From NCBI GenBank assembly GCA_002633025.1, contig NMRB01000072.1, positions 429,981-493,980 on the forward strand: a stretch of 64,000 nucleotides of DNA, in the 5' to 3' direction. Below the pieces are notes generated by a model. It was not told the origin of the DNA, ran no database searches, and saw nothing but the letters and a program-made list of their open reading frames with translations. The stretch is from Notospermus geniculatus. Lineage: Eukaryota > Nemertea > Pilidiophora > Heteronemertea > Lineidae. Position numbers and translations under genes: made by a program. This document shows, in pieces, positions 21,252 to 38,364 of the stretch. The first letter of the stretch is position 1. Each line of letters begins with the position of its first letter.

Positions 21252-24200
21252 TTATCTGCACTGGACAATAACATGGCTGCCTATTCTACTTTCAAGCTGT
21301 AAATGTGCATGGAAAAACCTAGCACATTCGTGATAATCAAACTTCCTGATGAAGTTACTGATCTTTGGCACTAAAACATTATACATGACAAGGTGAGAAG
21401 GTAGTGAGGAGTTGTCTTTATGTTCATTCTCCAACCAATGGACTGGGTCTTTGTAAAACATGTCCGCTTCATCTGTATAATTGGCCACGTTGTTTAGATT
21501 TGGTTCGCATGTTAAGAAGCGCATGCTCACGTTTTTGTGGATATGGCTGAAAAGGCAAAGAAAGAGGTGTGTTTTTATAATGTTGAATCAAATATGCCGA
21601 GTGTGGATAACTTTGAACCTCAGAGATGACAAGTGCCAATGTTTATGCTGTGACAGCTGAAAAGGTGCAGTGTGTGTGCCCACTCAGAACCACAGGAATT
21701 CGGCTATTTCCACGGCAGCATATTTTTAAAAAAAAGCTGAGCAACTGACTGTAGAATCAGGAGTACACTCACCTGTAATATGGTGTTGAGTGGCACGGCA
21801 TTAAGAAGAGTATATCTGTCGTCTTTTTTGCATGATCATCATGGGCCACACTTTGTAAGTAGCCAATCACATCCAACGTTCCTCGCTGATGAAGAAGACT
21901 GAAATACAGTGCAGCGGGGAGGTTGGTCAAAATGATCCCTATCATGACGGATTTGGCACTGAGATATTTCCTGTTGACATCATTGCATAGCGAGTTGAGG
22001 TATTGACCGCAGATGTGCATAGCCAATGGCAGCAGTGGAAACAAGAACCGAAATTCTTTGTGGCCTTTTAAGCTGGAAAGGAATATAAAACCTTATCAGG
22101 CAAAAACAGACGTCATCAACTAACAGACTTCATCTGCACACTTTGCTGCTCGAGTCCAGCAAAGTGTGCAGAGACTGAATCAGCCAGACAAACCAAGATT
22201 CATTCCCAGGTATTCCAAAAAGTAGAGTAAGTGAATCTTTGGCAAAATGTTATTGCATGAACTCACCTATAAATAAATATTGTCCAGATAATGATATAAA
22301 TCACAGTTTTATCTTTAACCATCCACATCCCAAGAAGAAATGGCAACATGTGTGTAAACATGATGGTAGGAAAACCCTGTGTGAGGTACCAGTGCCACGG
22401 ATGACTTCCATAGAATGCACCCATGTCAGAGAGGAAGTTGAATTTCAAGAATTCCCAATGGACTATCACCCATTTTCCATAGAAGTACTTGTCAATTACT
22501 GTTGAAATAAGCAACAGGAACAATCTGAAACAAAGGGAAGACATGGTGTGAAGGTTTTACGTTCTTACAGAACTGCTAAGGCTACTTTCTATCGCATCAT
22601 GCTGTGCAGCCTTGTACTTCAAGGAGCAAAAATGAAGTCATCATTCAGAGCCAACACAAAGAGGAGTCGGCTATGTGTTGTGAAGCATGGGATAAAGTGA
22701 CTTTAATTCAGCTCACCCTGTAACTCCATAAAGCTTCCCCATTTTCAATGGTATCTTCCTCTGCATCCAGACATGCCACAGACACATGGGAATCCAAATG
22801 ATAGCAGCAGTTGTGCGGAGTATAACAGATACTACAACCAGCAGTACAAACACCCACTGTGATTTCCTACAAATTCAAATACCCGGTAAGTAGTTGAGTT
22901 AGTTTTACAGCCATAATTTGCATTAGCACGGACATATCCAGCAAGCGGAAAGAGTTACTCCAAACATAATGGCCCGAACTTATAACGGATGTCTATCTCT
23001 TAGACAAGTCTAACTCGCCAAGACAAGTCTAAATCAGTCGTCTAGCTAAAACTGCGATTACAGAAGGATGTCTAGCTCAGACGTGTCTAAAACTGCCGTC
23101 CAAAGATAGACAGCGGTGTCCAAATAACAAAGGAATCGCAAAACATGCCAGGGGGCTTGTTTTGCAGTTGTCTAAGCGTGTGATTCATTCATAATTTCAA
23201 GTTTTATGGTAGACTTGTCTAACAGTTGTCTTACAAATGTTTAGGCTTAAACAAGTCCAAGTTAGACAGGCGAAAAACACCTTTTATAAGTTCGGGCCAA
23301 TATATCTAAATACTCCGAACGCAATTCAGCTGAACAGCAGTTCCAGATCAGAACCGAATGCTACAACTACGGTAACAAGGCAGCTAAATTCCTCCATGAT
23401 ACAGAGTAAAATGAGGCTCGTGAAGCAATGAATTCTTCACTCTCAAATCGCACATAAGATTCAAACCAATCTTGAGAAGACTAGCCGCATGAAGATTCCT
23501 GAACTGAAACTACTTACCTTTTGGTATCTGGCCAGGGAAAATAATACATGGCCATGATTGTGGTGACAGTTTCTATGGAATTAGTCAGTGTCCTCGTACA
23601 GCAGTAGAATGTAAACCAAGAGGCCATCTGACAGCACAGTGCCCACTGGGCAGTTGATTGATCGGCCAAACGACGGGAAAACTTGTACAGATACAGGTCA
23701 CCAACAGCAGCAAGGACGGCTTGGATTATCTTGGGCAGTTTGATCTGAAAGAAGATCCATGCCCCTTTCTCATGACTTTCTGAAGAATTAAGGTACACCA
23801 GGTGGCTCAAAATTACATGCATGGCTGTTATTAAGTGAAAGTACCTACTGGAAATAGGAATCCAACTAACTTACTAGAAGGGCAGGGTAGTCCACATGCA
23901 ACATCGCCAAAGCCTGATACAATGTTGTGAATAGGAGAGGATAAGAGTAGCTTCTTAATCCAGTGCGCCACTCCCAAGTTAAGAAACCATACCTGCAGTA
24001 AGAAAGGATGATTGCTGAAAACAGCATCTGACAGTTGAACCTCAGAGTTAGTAAGTGCGGGCTATGAGACATAAGCTTACAATTTGTTTTGGATTGGGGT
24101 GGTTTCATACATGTAAGAGGTATTTGTGACTTACTTGAAGACGGAATGATGGGCAACTTCAAGGGACTGCCAGTACTCATCTGACACAAATGACGTCTGA

Positions 24201-24708
24201 ATCATGAGGGCATTCACTACCCTGAATGCCACCAAACCCAGGAATAAGGTCTTTTCCGAGGACATGATTAACTGGAGAACATGAGGTCCTGCAAATGATG
24301 GAATGAAATCCTGAGTCAGTCAGTGGCCCTTCATTATAATCACTGAAAAGTATTAGTCAAGTAACTGCTCTAAAAAACTTGGGTTCCATTAGATATCTAG
24401 GTAATTTAGGGAAAGGTAAATCTGACAAGCAATTTGTAGTAACCAAGTAAGTATGGACTGGAACAGGTAAAACATGTGAAGCAACAATAAAAAGGAAGCC
24501 AAATTTCCATCCTCACGATCATAACATCATTTCCAAAAGACTAACCAATCAATTTGGAATCCTCGATTTCTGGGTCATCATCTGACTGGAATGACCATTC
24601 TGAACCACTATCTGTAGCCTTCTGTATCTTGGGCCTTGGATTCTTTCCTAGAATTCTGTGCCGTCGCCTCTGTATAGTAATGGAACTCTTGTTTGTTTCC
24701 TTCCCCAT
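21252..24708 (-). CDS. PIGB: GPI mannosyltransferase 3 (PIGB), eight coding exons
   Basis: ER multi-pass enzyme of the GT22 family that adds the third mannose to the GPI-anchor precursor. Exons in transcript order: 24708-24546, 24288-24135, 23992-23875, 23744-23518, 22866-22717, 22524-22267, 22072-21773, 21546-21252. Phases close, giving 554 residues (human 554). Landmarks: [18 protein letters not shown] at about 85-102, containing the acidic pair expected of GT-C active sites; [59 protein letters not shown]; and MRFLTCEP near the end. The N-terminus is polar, with an Arg/Lys cluster and an acidic DDDPEIED stretch, before the first membrane segment. The start is the first ATG in the exon. It is convergent with LEO1; in human both genes lie on 15q21, so the proximity may be old. 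Confidence 0.95.
22134..22171. repeat. Short hairpin in a PIGB intron
   Basis: CTGCACACTTTGCTG and its exact complement CAGCAAAGTGTGCAG are separated by eight bases. It could be a remnant foldback element; no target duplication is clear. Confidence 0.7.
22971..23298. repeat. MITE with GGCCCGAACTTATAA ends
   Basis: About 328 bp with exact 15-bp inverted ends, flanked by AAT on both sides. The interior is built from repeated AGACAAGTCTA/TAGACTTGTCTAA words in both orientations. It lies in the PIGB intron between the exons ending at 23518 and starting at 22866. No coding capacity. Confidence 0.85.
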
Positions 24709-25026
24709 GTTGCACTGTTCCCTAACCCTGCAATCAAAAAAATCAATACATCATGAATTACAGGCCTATAGGAGCTAGCTACGGTAGCTAGGCCTAGGTT
24801 GGCCATGGAAGTATTACCCGGTACACAGAAATACTTCCATGGGTAGGCCTACGCCTACGCCTACGCCTACAACGTACGGACCTAGGCCTAGAGCCTAAAT
24901 AGGCCAGGCCTACTCTATCAGTAACCGTGTGACGTCACCAGTGCCCGGTCTGTTTGAAACCCTGCGGGGAACCCTGGCACCTGCTGTACTGTAGGCCTAG
25001 GGCCTAGGCCTACTAGATAGAGCGGT

Positions 25027-25173
25027 TCGATACTATACTAGGCGCCTAGGGGACCATAGTGGCATAGGTACAGGTATGGTCCTAACACACTTCACTGAGA
25101 ATAATCGTATAGAATTCTCAGTGAAGTGTGTTAGGACCTGTTGTGGTCCCCTAGTAGGCCTAGTAGTATCGAA
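25027..25173. repeat. Large palindrome upstream of PIGB
   Basis: Nearly perfect inverted repeat. The inner arms GTCCTAACACACTTCACTGA and complement surround about 15 bases, and the outer arms include CCTAGGGGACCA / TGGTCCCCTAG and TTCGATACTA / TAGTATCGAA. Each arm is about 65 bases. Terminal target duplications are not clear. Confidence 0.8.
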
Positions 25174-26520
25174 TTTAACCGCAATACATTGTGGACCGGA
25201 CCGGCCGGAGAGTAGTCAGTCAGTGACAGTCACCATGGCATGGTCACACTCACAGTGACAGTGAGCATGGTGAGTGGGCTACCGTAGGCCTACCCCTATC
25301 CTATGGTAGGCCTAGGCCTACCCATCATGCCCATGGATGGTATGGTAGGCCTCATCTCATGCCATGGCCTAGGCTAGGCCGATTTCGTGTGATTTCGGCC
25401 CACGGTGATTTCGGCCCGGTGATTTCGGCCCGACCATAATTCACCATCAGGCATAAATAGGGGGCCTACTTATGCCCAGGCCTTTGAAAAAAATAAACAA
25501 TTTTGATTGTCTCATCGTAAAAATGTAGCTTATCTTTTTATTCAGACAAGTTACGCATCGCTCATGGCAAAAATGTACATCTTCCATGATCATGTTCATA
25601 ACTCACGCAGTGAGCCGCGAAGCGGCTCACGAAGTGAGTCTAATGGTTACGTGTGTGTAAAAAAATCTACAAAATTCAATGGAAAAATCAATACAGAGAT
25701 GTGTAGTCCATGAATCTCAACACCTTGACGCAATATGGCGATTTTGTGGATGTCGTAAACCATCATCCTTTCCGCCGCGGCCGGAAACAGCCGTCNAATC
25801 TTTCCAGGTCTCACCACACAGTTTTGGCAGGGAGGATTTATGGCACTGCCGTCAGGCCTACCACCACCACCATGGCCCGGCAGCGCCCCATGACTTTACC
25901 AGGACTTATTATCAAGCTAGGGGCCTGGGGGTTTCCCCCAGAAAGGGGGGGTTCGGGGGGTCTCCCCCCGACCTTGCGCTGCTGCGCGCTCACATGTCGT
26001 TGGACATTTTCATATTACGCTAATTCACGTATCCCACGAAATCTTGAGAATGAGCTCGTCCCTAGGTCTCCAAATCAGAACCTGGGTACAGTTTGTAACA
26101 AGAAAGTGGACCCAGGGTACAGTTTCACTTGACGACATCGAACCTGGGTACACTTTATGTGTACCCAGGACGACAATAACCCCTTCACTTCAGCACTGTC
26201 AACTGGTCAATGTCATTTGTCAACAAATGACATTACGGCCAACATTACTTCCCACGCAAGGATCCAGGAATGTATTCTCGAAAGCTGGACGGGAAAACTC
26301 ACCAATTTAGCATTAACAATTGCTAAGAAATGCACATTTATTGAGTTATATAATAGCCTAAGTCATGAAAGTGATCGAAATGTTTTTTACTCGACAGGAG
26401 GCGGCCATGTTGAATGTCCCGGATGTGACGGGACACTCCACGCAGAGCTCACCTGGCACACGTTACACGGAGCATGATAGACTGGTTAATCCTTGGCCAG
26501 GTGTAAAGTTTTTCAGTGGC

Positions 26521-26848
26521 CGTGTTCGGAAAGCTTCCCCGAGGAAATTTCTTCCCCGAGCTTCGGGGAATGGGAGCATGCCCAGTAAAGGCGAAATTCA
26601 GAACGATATTTGCCCTTCCTCGGGGAAAGGTACTACTGTGGGTTGCAGGCGTGAAATGTTCCACGTTTAGCCAATCAGCATGTCGGATTGGAAAGAAAAC
26701 GAAATGCATGCCGGGAGTTTCCCCAAGTGAGCGACTCGCCGAGTCGCTCACTTCGGCCAGGCTCGAGGAAGCCTTGGCAGCCTTCCAAATACCTTACCGA
26801 ACGCTCTCCCGCTTCCCCGAGCCTCCCCGAGGAAGCTTTCCGAACACG
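26521..26848. repeat. Foldback element with CGTGTTCGGAAAGCTTCC ends
   Basis: About 328 bp with exact 18-bp inverted ends. Inside are further CCCCGAGG motifs and a strong hairpin AAGTGAGCGACTCG / CGAGTCGCTCACTT near 26730-26760. No coding content. Confidence 0.8.
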
Positions 26849-27428
26849 CTAAGTGTTTCCGTGTAGGCCTAGTTAGTGTTCCCCGATTGTTCTGGAAACA
26901 CTGGCAGGTAGATCGACACGTTTCTCTCTGTGTCCTCCATTGTCGAGTCGCGGCTGGCTTATTCCGTCAGACAATAGCAGGGGAACACTCACAGATGGGG
27001 AACACTGAAAAACGTTACACCTGGGTTCTCAACAGATCCGTGGGAACATCCTCGATCCTTAGGTAGGCCTACACGGATCCGTGTACCAAATGTAGAAAAA
27101 TCAGGGGTTAGGGGCCTATATACACGTATCCGTGTACGGAAGACGGGAACATCCGCCTAGGATCAGATTTTGGTGCACGGACGGTTTTTAAACCTGAACA
27201 TTTTTGCAAGATACATGATGTTTTGTTCATCATAAATCTGTCAAATAGACAATCACACGAGATCGATATTGATGCCGCAATAAAAAATAAAAGAAGGTGA
27301 AAAAAATAAAAGGAGGTGAAATGAAAAAGAATGACCATACGAGGCGATAGGCACCGAAAGCACTATCGGACTTTCTGTGCGGTCGGCCCTGGTCTTCACT
27401 CAGCTTCATGTTAGCAGCCCTCCACCAC

Positions 27429-27581
27429 ACCGGCTACCACTTGGCCGCTAAAAATTAAGGCTCTTGGTTTCAATTGGAAGTCATTAGATAATTAGTACTA
27501 GGCCTGTCTTGCCCAGAAAACGCATTGATATATTAGGGAGTTTTCGCAAATCCCCGAAACGCCAACGCGAACGCCAAAACC
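27429..27581. repeat. Segment duplicated at 28019-28173
   Basis: About 150 bp starting ACCGGCTACCACTTGGCCGC recurs at 28019 with few changes. The second copy lies about 125 bases beyond the single N at 27893. Both copies run into the GTTTTCGCAAA...CCCCGAAACGCC foldback family. Confidence 0.75.
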
Positions 27582-28122
27582 ACATTTTGGTTCCCGAAGC
27601 CACCGCTAGGGCTAGAAGGCTTCGGCTCTGGCTGCCATTTTGTGGCTGACGTCACCGTAACGGTCCATTTTCTGGTAAAATTTCATTCTCCTCCGGTCTA
27701 CAAAACGGCGATTATTTTGACTTTTTGATACAGATCTGCAACACATACCTACTCTCTCATCAACAGAAACTTCCTCGGTGCGCCATTTCGCACGATTCGG
27801 CGTGTTCAATCACATTAACACCCACGTGGTTACCGGCTTTCCATTCTAAAAATAGCCCGGGATGTCAACATAACGGTATCCGCGCATGCGCANGGTTAGT
27901 TTTGGGAGTAGTATTAGGATTAGGGTTCAGATTAGGATTAGGATTAGGTTTTGCTATACTGGTTAGGAAAAAAAAGTTGGTCGTAATGGATATATCGGTT
28001 AGGAAAAAAAAGTTCGCCACCGGCTACCACTTGGCCGCTAAAAATTAAGGCTCTTGGTTTCAATTGGAAGTCATTAGATACTTAGTACTAGGCCTGTCTT
28101 GCCCAGAAAATGCATTGATATA

Positions 28123-28400
28123 TTAGGGAGTTTTCGCAAATCCCCGAAACGCCAACGCGAACGCCAAAACCATTGTTCGGTGCCATGAAGAGAGCACCGA
28201 ACAAAGGGATAGACGCTCGCGTTGGTGTTTCGGGGGCTTTGCGAAAACTCTATTAAATACTATTATAGAGTTTTCGCAAAGCCCCCGAAACACCAACGCG
28301 AAGAGAGCACCGAACAAAAGGATTGATTGAATCAATCAATCAATCAAAAAGGATAGACGTTCGCGTTGGCGTTTCTGGGGCTTTGCGAAAACTATATTAA
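28123..28400. repeat. Nested foldback family, GAGTTTTCGCAAA...CCCCGAAAC
   Basis: Arms reading GTTTTCGCAAAtcCCCGAAACGCCAACGCGAA in one direction and TTCGCGTTGGCGTTTC...GGGGCTTTGCGAAAAC in the other occur repeatedly (about 27538, 28130, 28215, 28265, 28355, 28945, 29025). They form back-to-back hairpins that probably derive from one MITE inserted or rearranged several times. The loops carry short tandem ATCA repeats near 28325. Confidence 0.75.
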
Positions 28401-28560
28401 TAGGGGCTAACACTTTTTATCCTAAGTGTTTTTGAAATAAGATATTGAAAATATAGTAGGGCCTATGCTAAATTATACAAAAATTCAACTGTGTACGAAC
28501 AAGTGCGTTTGAATTTCCCATTGTGCCCAAGGACACATTTCATTGGTCAGTTCGGGTTAA

Positions 28561-28799
28561 GGTCTGTTCACACCAAAACCGTGCCGCGGGCCGCGACGGC
28601 GAAAAACGACGCGCGTTCACCGCCGGGAAAATAACTTAATGGATTTTCAATAAAAGGGTCACACCAAAGACGCGCAGCAAAAAATGACGCGCGCTCGCTT
28701 GCCGCGCGTCTTTGGCGTGACCCTTTTATTCCCGGCGGTGAACACGCGTCTTTTTTCGCCGTCGCGGCCCGCGGCACGGTCTTTTGGTGTGAACAGACC
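28561..28799. repeat. Long-TIR MITE, GGTCTGTTCACACC ends
   Basis: About 239 bp with arms of about 70 bases (GGTCTGTTCACACCAAAACC... and its complement), flanked by TTAA and TCAA. The interior holds a second palindrome around AAAGACGCGC. Ends and the TWA-like target are typical of PIF/Harbinger-type MITEs, but no transposase is present to prove it. Confidence 0.8.
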
Positions 28800-30384
28800 T
28801 CAATCCTCTCAGTCCGTGCCCGCCACCGATTGGGTAATTTCCGGGCCATCGAACACGGAGATCAGTGGATATAACCAGAGTGTTATATCTTTGCCGGTCC
28901 GCGCTCGCTCCAAGGACATTTGTACGAAATGCCAACGCTTTTGCTAAGCCCCCGAAACGACGCCAACGCGAACGTCATTCCTTTTGTTCGGTGCTCTCTT
29001 CGTGGCATCGAAAAATGGGTTTGGAGTTCGCGTTGGCATTTCGGGGGCTTATATAGATATGATCGAGCCGGAGGATAGGCGTTCGCTATAAAGTTATATG
29101 AGAATGAACGATTCTGACAAGGCTGATGGCAAAATACTCAGCCTCATCACCTGCCAATGCTCAGTCGAAAGGTGATCATTATGTCTCATTGTAAACTGGG
29201 AGAAAGTGAAATTTGCTGGGGCCTCGATCATGCCAGACCCGCCCGTCCAACATGCCTGAACAGAGAGCTGTCAGAAGGTAGTCTAACTATTTCTTGAAAT
29301 TCATGTTGATTTGTGTCGGCTGACCTGAGCTGAAGTCCTTAGGCCTATATTGTCCTCGTGCAGTGACCCAGGGACAGACTGGTTTTGGCTGTGCCGCTCC
29401 CATGACCTAGAATAAAAGTAAGTGGAATACTAGCGCATTGATCGATTGTTAGACGGATACATGAATAGTGTATGTACAATAGTGTGTAAATGTGATCATC
29501 CCTGTGGATCATGTCGGAACAGCCTATAATGATATATTCCACTATGGTAATACCGCTGGAGCGTTGAACAACGAAGGCCAATCGCAGCCGGCTGAGCCGC
29601 CTACTCATTGGTAACAGTGTGATAAACGTTCCGACGTGTACTTTTCCCGCTACATAGCGACCGGAGCACACAACAAGTTTGTTGATCTCAACCCGCGTAC
29701 CCTTGGTTGGTGTTCGATTGCCGCGAGCTCGTAATTGTCGTTTTCATATTCTGAGACTTGGAGAAAGAGGTGAGTTTCTGACACATGTATTTGATATTTC
29801 CATTTTCCGTCAGGTATTTATCACACCTTCTTTCAAGGTTTGATTAATTATTTTCTATGATGAACGTTACCATGGTTACCGGCTGACCGGTATAGGCCCC
29901 GAACTGCTTTATAGTAGAAGTTTTTGCACGTTGGAGACGTACCGGTAAACAGTTCATCTGGTTGGGTAAAAATGCAGAAAATGGCAATTTCTAAATTTTC
30001 ATCCCTATATCACCTGTTTTAATGTAAAAAAATTTTCGCCAGATCCGGCCAGATTCTTGATCCTACCAGGTCTGAGCCGGATCAGGCCATATCAGAGTTT
30101 ATCTGAAATAAAAAAATTCCTGGACAAGGTGCAAAGATAGGCCAAATATCCTTACAGGATTACGGGAAAACAACTTCACAAAAAATGGGCGTCATACAAC
30201 ATTTCATGAAATATCTTTGCCAGACAAAAACCAGACCTGGGTCAGATGGTACATCATCTGGCCAGATGATGCCAGACCTTGCCAGAGAAAAAGTAGATCT
30301 GGGCCAGATGAACGATGTTTGCTGGGATTCTTTTGCCACCAAGGAAAGACTCTGAAAACACGACCAGTGCAGTCGATACTTGTA

Positions 30385-31172
30385 ATATTTGTCCATTTTT
30401 GACTGATACTGAAACATTGTTATGTCATGAAAATATTGTATACAAAAGTTAAAACCCTGTTTTTTAAAGAAAAAAACTGAGACGATATTTTTGTAACATC
30501 TCGTCTTTTATCGTGTTCTTTCTTATAGTGTGCCCTGTTACAACCAATGCCCTCCCCTCCCTGCCTCGCCCATTTCTCTGCCTTCCAGATCAGAGTGTTA
30601 GAGATAATCAACGGGACTAGCTTTCCAAAGCGTTTACTGCACGCTTATCTCGCTCGGAAAAGTCGATCCAGTGTCACGAGGCATATCCAATGAGACGTTA
30701 TATTCTCACGGTCAAAAACAAAACGCGGTCATGGAAACGCCTCGTAGCTATCGACTTTTTGGCGCAAGTTTTTTTTACGGAACGGAGCGCAAGGTGGCGC
30801 GGTGGCAGGCGAATCCTATACCAAACATTAAAAACGCTAACGCGAGGTTTTGGAGATTTATTGCCCTAAAATCGTCATACCATCGATCTAGTCCAAGATC
30901 GACAGTCACCAACAACCAGGCTGTCCATACATCTGGGGAGGCTGAGCTCACTTTCAGATAGGCTAATGCAAAGATTCAACACCGTCTTCGGACCTGACAA
31001 GTAGACTTGGACGAAATTGATGACTTTCTGTAGGCCATGTATATCCTTCCACATCCAATATACGTCAGGGTGCTACAGATTTATTTTTATCGGCAAATTT
31101 CGTTGAGCTTTTATACGTATTGAACAGCCATCGCAGTTCCATGATGTCACGAACCTGTTCCATCTTTGGCAA
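30385..31172. repeat. Tandem copy 1, MITE-free allele
   Basis: 788 bp repeated directly at 31173-32149. This copy has an uninterrupted site GTGTTAGAG at about 30597-30603 where the other copy carries a MITE. It also lacks the roughly 32-bp insertion seen at about 31767-31798. Confidence 0.85.
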
Positions 31173-32149
31173 ATATTTGTCCATTTTTGACTGATACTGA
31201 AACATTGTTATGTCATGAAAATATTGTATACAAAAGTTAAAACCCTGTTTTTTAAAGAAAAAAAACTAGACGATATTTTTGTAACATCTCGTCTTCTTTA
31301 TCATTTTCTTTCTTATAGTGTGCCCTGTTACAACCAATGCCCTCCCCTCCCTGCCTCGCCCATTTCTCTGCCTTCCAGATCAGAGTGTAAAGGCCTGAAC
31401 CCACTGACGCGTTTTCGCGCAGCGGGAAAACGCACCGGCAGAAAATGCTTTGTTAAAAGGCGGCGGACCGAGAATATAACAAAGGATTTGTCGGGCAGTG
31501 ATGAAACCGCGGCGGGAAAACGCGACAGTGGGTTCAGGCCTTTAGAGATAATCAACGGGACTAGCTTTCCAAAGCGTTTACTGCACGCTTATCTCGCTCG
31601 GAAAAGTCGATCCAGTGTCACGAGGTATATCCAATGAGACGTTTATTCTCACGGTCGAAAACAAAACGTGGTCATGGAAACGCCTCGTAGCTGTCGACTT
31701 TTTGGCGCAAGTTTTTTTTACGGAACGGAGCGCAAGGTGGCGCGGTGGCAGGCGAATCCTATACCTTGGAGGAATTTCCTCCAAGCCCGGCCTATACCAA
31801 ACATTAAAAAACGCTAACGCGAGGTTTTGGAGATTTATTGCCCTAAAATCGTCATACCATCGATCTAGTCCAAGATCGACAAAGTCTCCAACAACCAGGC
31901 TGTCCATACACCTGGGGAGGCTGAGCTCACTTTCAGATAATGCAAAGATTCAACACCGTCTTCGGACCTGACAAGTAGACTTGGACGAAATTGATGACTT
32001 TCTGTAGGCCATGTATATCCTTCCACATCCAATATACGTCAGGGTGCTACAGGTTTATTTTTATCGGCAAATTTCGTTGAGCTTTTATACGTATTGAACA
32101 GCCATCGCAGTTCCATGATGTCACGAACCTGTTCCATCTTTGGCAATAT
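31173..32149. repeat. Tandem copy 2, carrying a MITE
   Basis: Matches 30385-31172 apart from two insertions: a roughly 154-bp MITE at about 31389-31543, and about 32 bases at 31767-31798 bordered by CCTATACC on both sides. Other differences are single bases. Confidence 0.85.
31389..31543. mobile_element. MITE with TAAAGGCCTGAACCCAC ends
   Basis: Perfect 17-bp inverted ends. Arms continue with GACGCGTTTTC / GAAAACGCG. The neighbouring duplicate shows the empty site as GTG-TTA-GAG, so insertion at a TWA (or TA) target is directly visible. No open reading frame. A PIF/Harbinger-type origin is likely from the target preference. Confidence 0.85.
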
Positions 32150-33295
32150 TTCCCATTGTGCTCGGAATCATTCGTGACAGATCGGCGGAACGTCTTAGCA
32201 GAGATATTTGCAATCGAAATGGCCGCGATAGCCACCAAAAATCACTTGAGAAGTTCAATGCGCTGTTATAGCGTGATCAACCCTTCATCAAAGGCCTGGG
32301 TAGTGATTCGCTCCCAGTCATATCTGCCTTTCAATAGAAAGGCACTGCTGCACGTGCGGTGGCGCTGAAACCCGCTTCCCTGAAGAGGAGAGCCTGGCCG
32401 CGCATATTGCCAACAGATGGCAGCAAAGTAGCGGACCAATGTACAGGGAAATCGACGTGATTGCTGCTCGATCAATAATGACCAATGACTGGGTCCGCTA
32501 TGCATTGAATTGGGCCGTAGTGACACCTCCAGGCCGAACGCTTTTCCGCGAAAAAAATGAAAGCCGGGAAAACATAGGATAATGTCAATTGGTTGCTTTA
32601 CTAGGAACAAATCCCCCCGCGATATCAGGGTTAAGAATTCTGAGAGGAACGAAAGAAGAGATCAAAGGATTGATAAAGAAAGGTAGCCCTTCAGGGGAGG
32701 GTGCAAGTTCGCTCATTTGCCGCGGCGAAGACTAAACATGTACTGCGCACGCAGCCTAAAAGTACTGTCACCCCGAGCTAGTTCTCCAAACGTTCTGTCC
32801 CGTCCTAAAAAATCGTTAAAGTTAAAGTTTGGGTTTATAGTCTGATATCAACAACGGTAGAGGTGTCATCCGATTTCACACTTTAACCCCAGTCTATCCT
32901 GAAACGTATAATGTTGGCCAAAAATGTTGTCTCGAAGTGCTGGAGCACCCTTCCCGTCCGAGCCCGTCCATGAAGTTCGTAAAGACTCTGTAAAAAGTTG
33001 GAGCCCGTTCAGCAACATTTTCAAGAACGTAATGAGAACTAGCTCTGTGTGATGGGGGCACGCTAGCTCTAAGAATAATTTGTCCTCGCGCTTTCTCTTC
33101 CACAACGGATGCATAGATGGAGCTGCTTAGGACCCAATCGGTGATTGGTTCATAAATCGATCAGCAATGGAAGGGAAGCATTTATTTAGCGGAATTCTAC
33201 TCTTCTGATTGGATGATCGCTCGCTTATGAATTTTTGATGATAGAAAGTATAAGTTCATGCAGGTCCGATTGGACCCAGGGCCTGGGGGTACGTA

Positions 33296-37908
<4,613 letters not shown>

Positions 37909-38364
37909 GGCAACGGTTAGCTAACGCCCTGGTGGTCTCTCTGAATGCGATTCCCTTTTTCCCGATGACCCAGATCCAACACCTGTCAAATACAAAGAAA
38001 ATCGATGAAACCTCCTGCCCACTACCCCGCGCTAATGAACAGCTTGAGTCTTGCCACCCCGCAGTCAGAAACTAAAGTTTATAGCACCAGAAAAACTGCT
38101 ATTCACGCCACAGGCATGGGGTCAACATTATTTGTTTCCTGTGAATCCCTTACTGGTGTCCCTGACATCCCATAAGCTGAGATAAAACGTAGTCCCCCGT
38201 CTGTGGCTTATTTATATTTCACGTAGCAGAGAGAATGGCAGTTGCTGATCGCCGTTTTTGTTGAACCTGTTGTTTTTCGAGGTTTTGCCCTTCTGCGGAG
38301 TCCAATCAACGGGATTGGATGAAACTGAATGAAATTCCTATTGAATATTGAATATTGAATATTA

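Larger units (their letters stand above)
24709..33295. other. Repeat-rich intergenic region, no protein gene supported
   Basis: Between the PIGB start and the calcyphosine-like gene C terminus. I found no exon with a recognisable protein or consistent splice frame. It holds an AGGCCTA-rich block (24780-25380), several foldback elements, a G/C-tract spot (25917-25975), GATTTCGGCCC tandem words (about 25389-25436), degenerate GGATTA repeats (about 27915-27955), and the 788-bp duplication from 30385. Single Ns at 25796 and 27893 mark further joins. Positions 32150-33295 contain nothing I recognise. Confidence 0.55.

Noticed and set aside
25389-25436. Possible CRISPR-like or satellite array (GATTTCGGCCC words)
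   Set aside because: Only three or four short irregular units with no spacers of even length, in a eukaryotic genome.
27895-27960. Possible interstitial telomere repeat (TTAGGG-like)
   Set aside because: The units are mainly GGATTA and irregular, with only one TTAGGG; too degenerate to call telomeric.
32866-33114. Minus-strand frame downstream of calcyphosine-like gene C
   Set aside because: No homology, no acceptor or donor that joins it to gene C, and gene C already ends with a proper stop at 33296.
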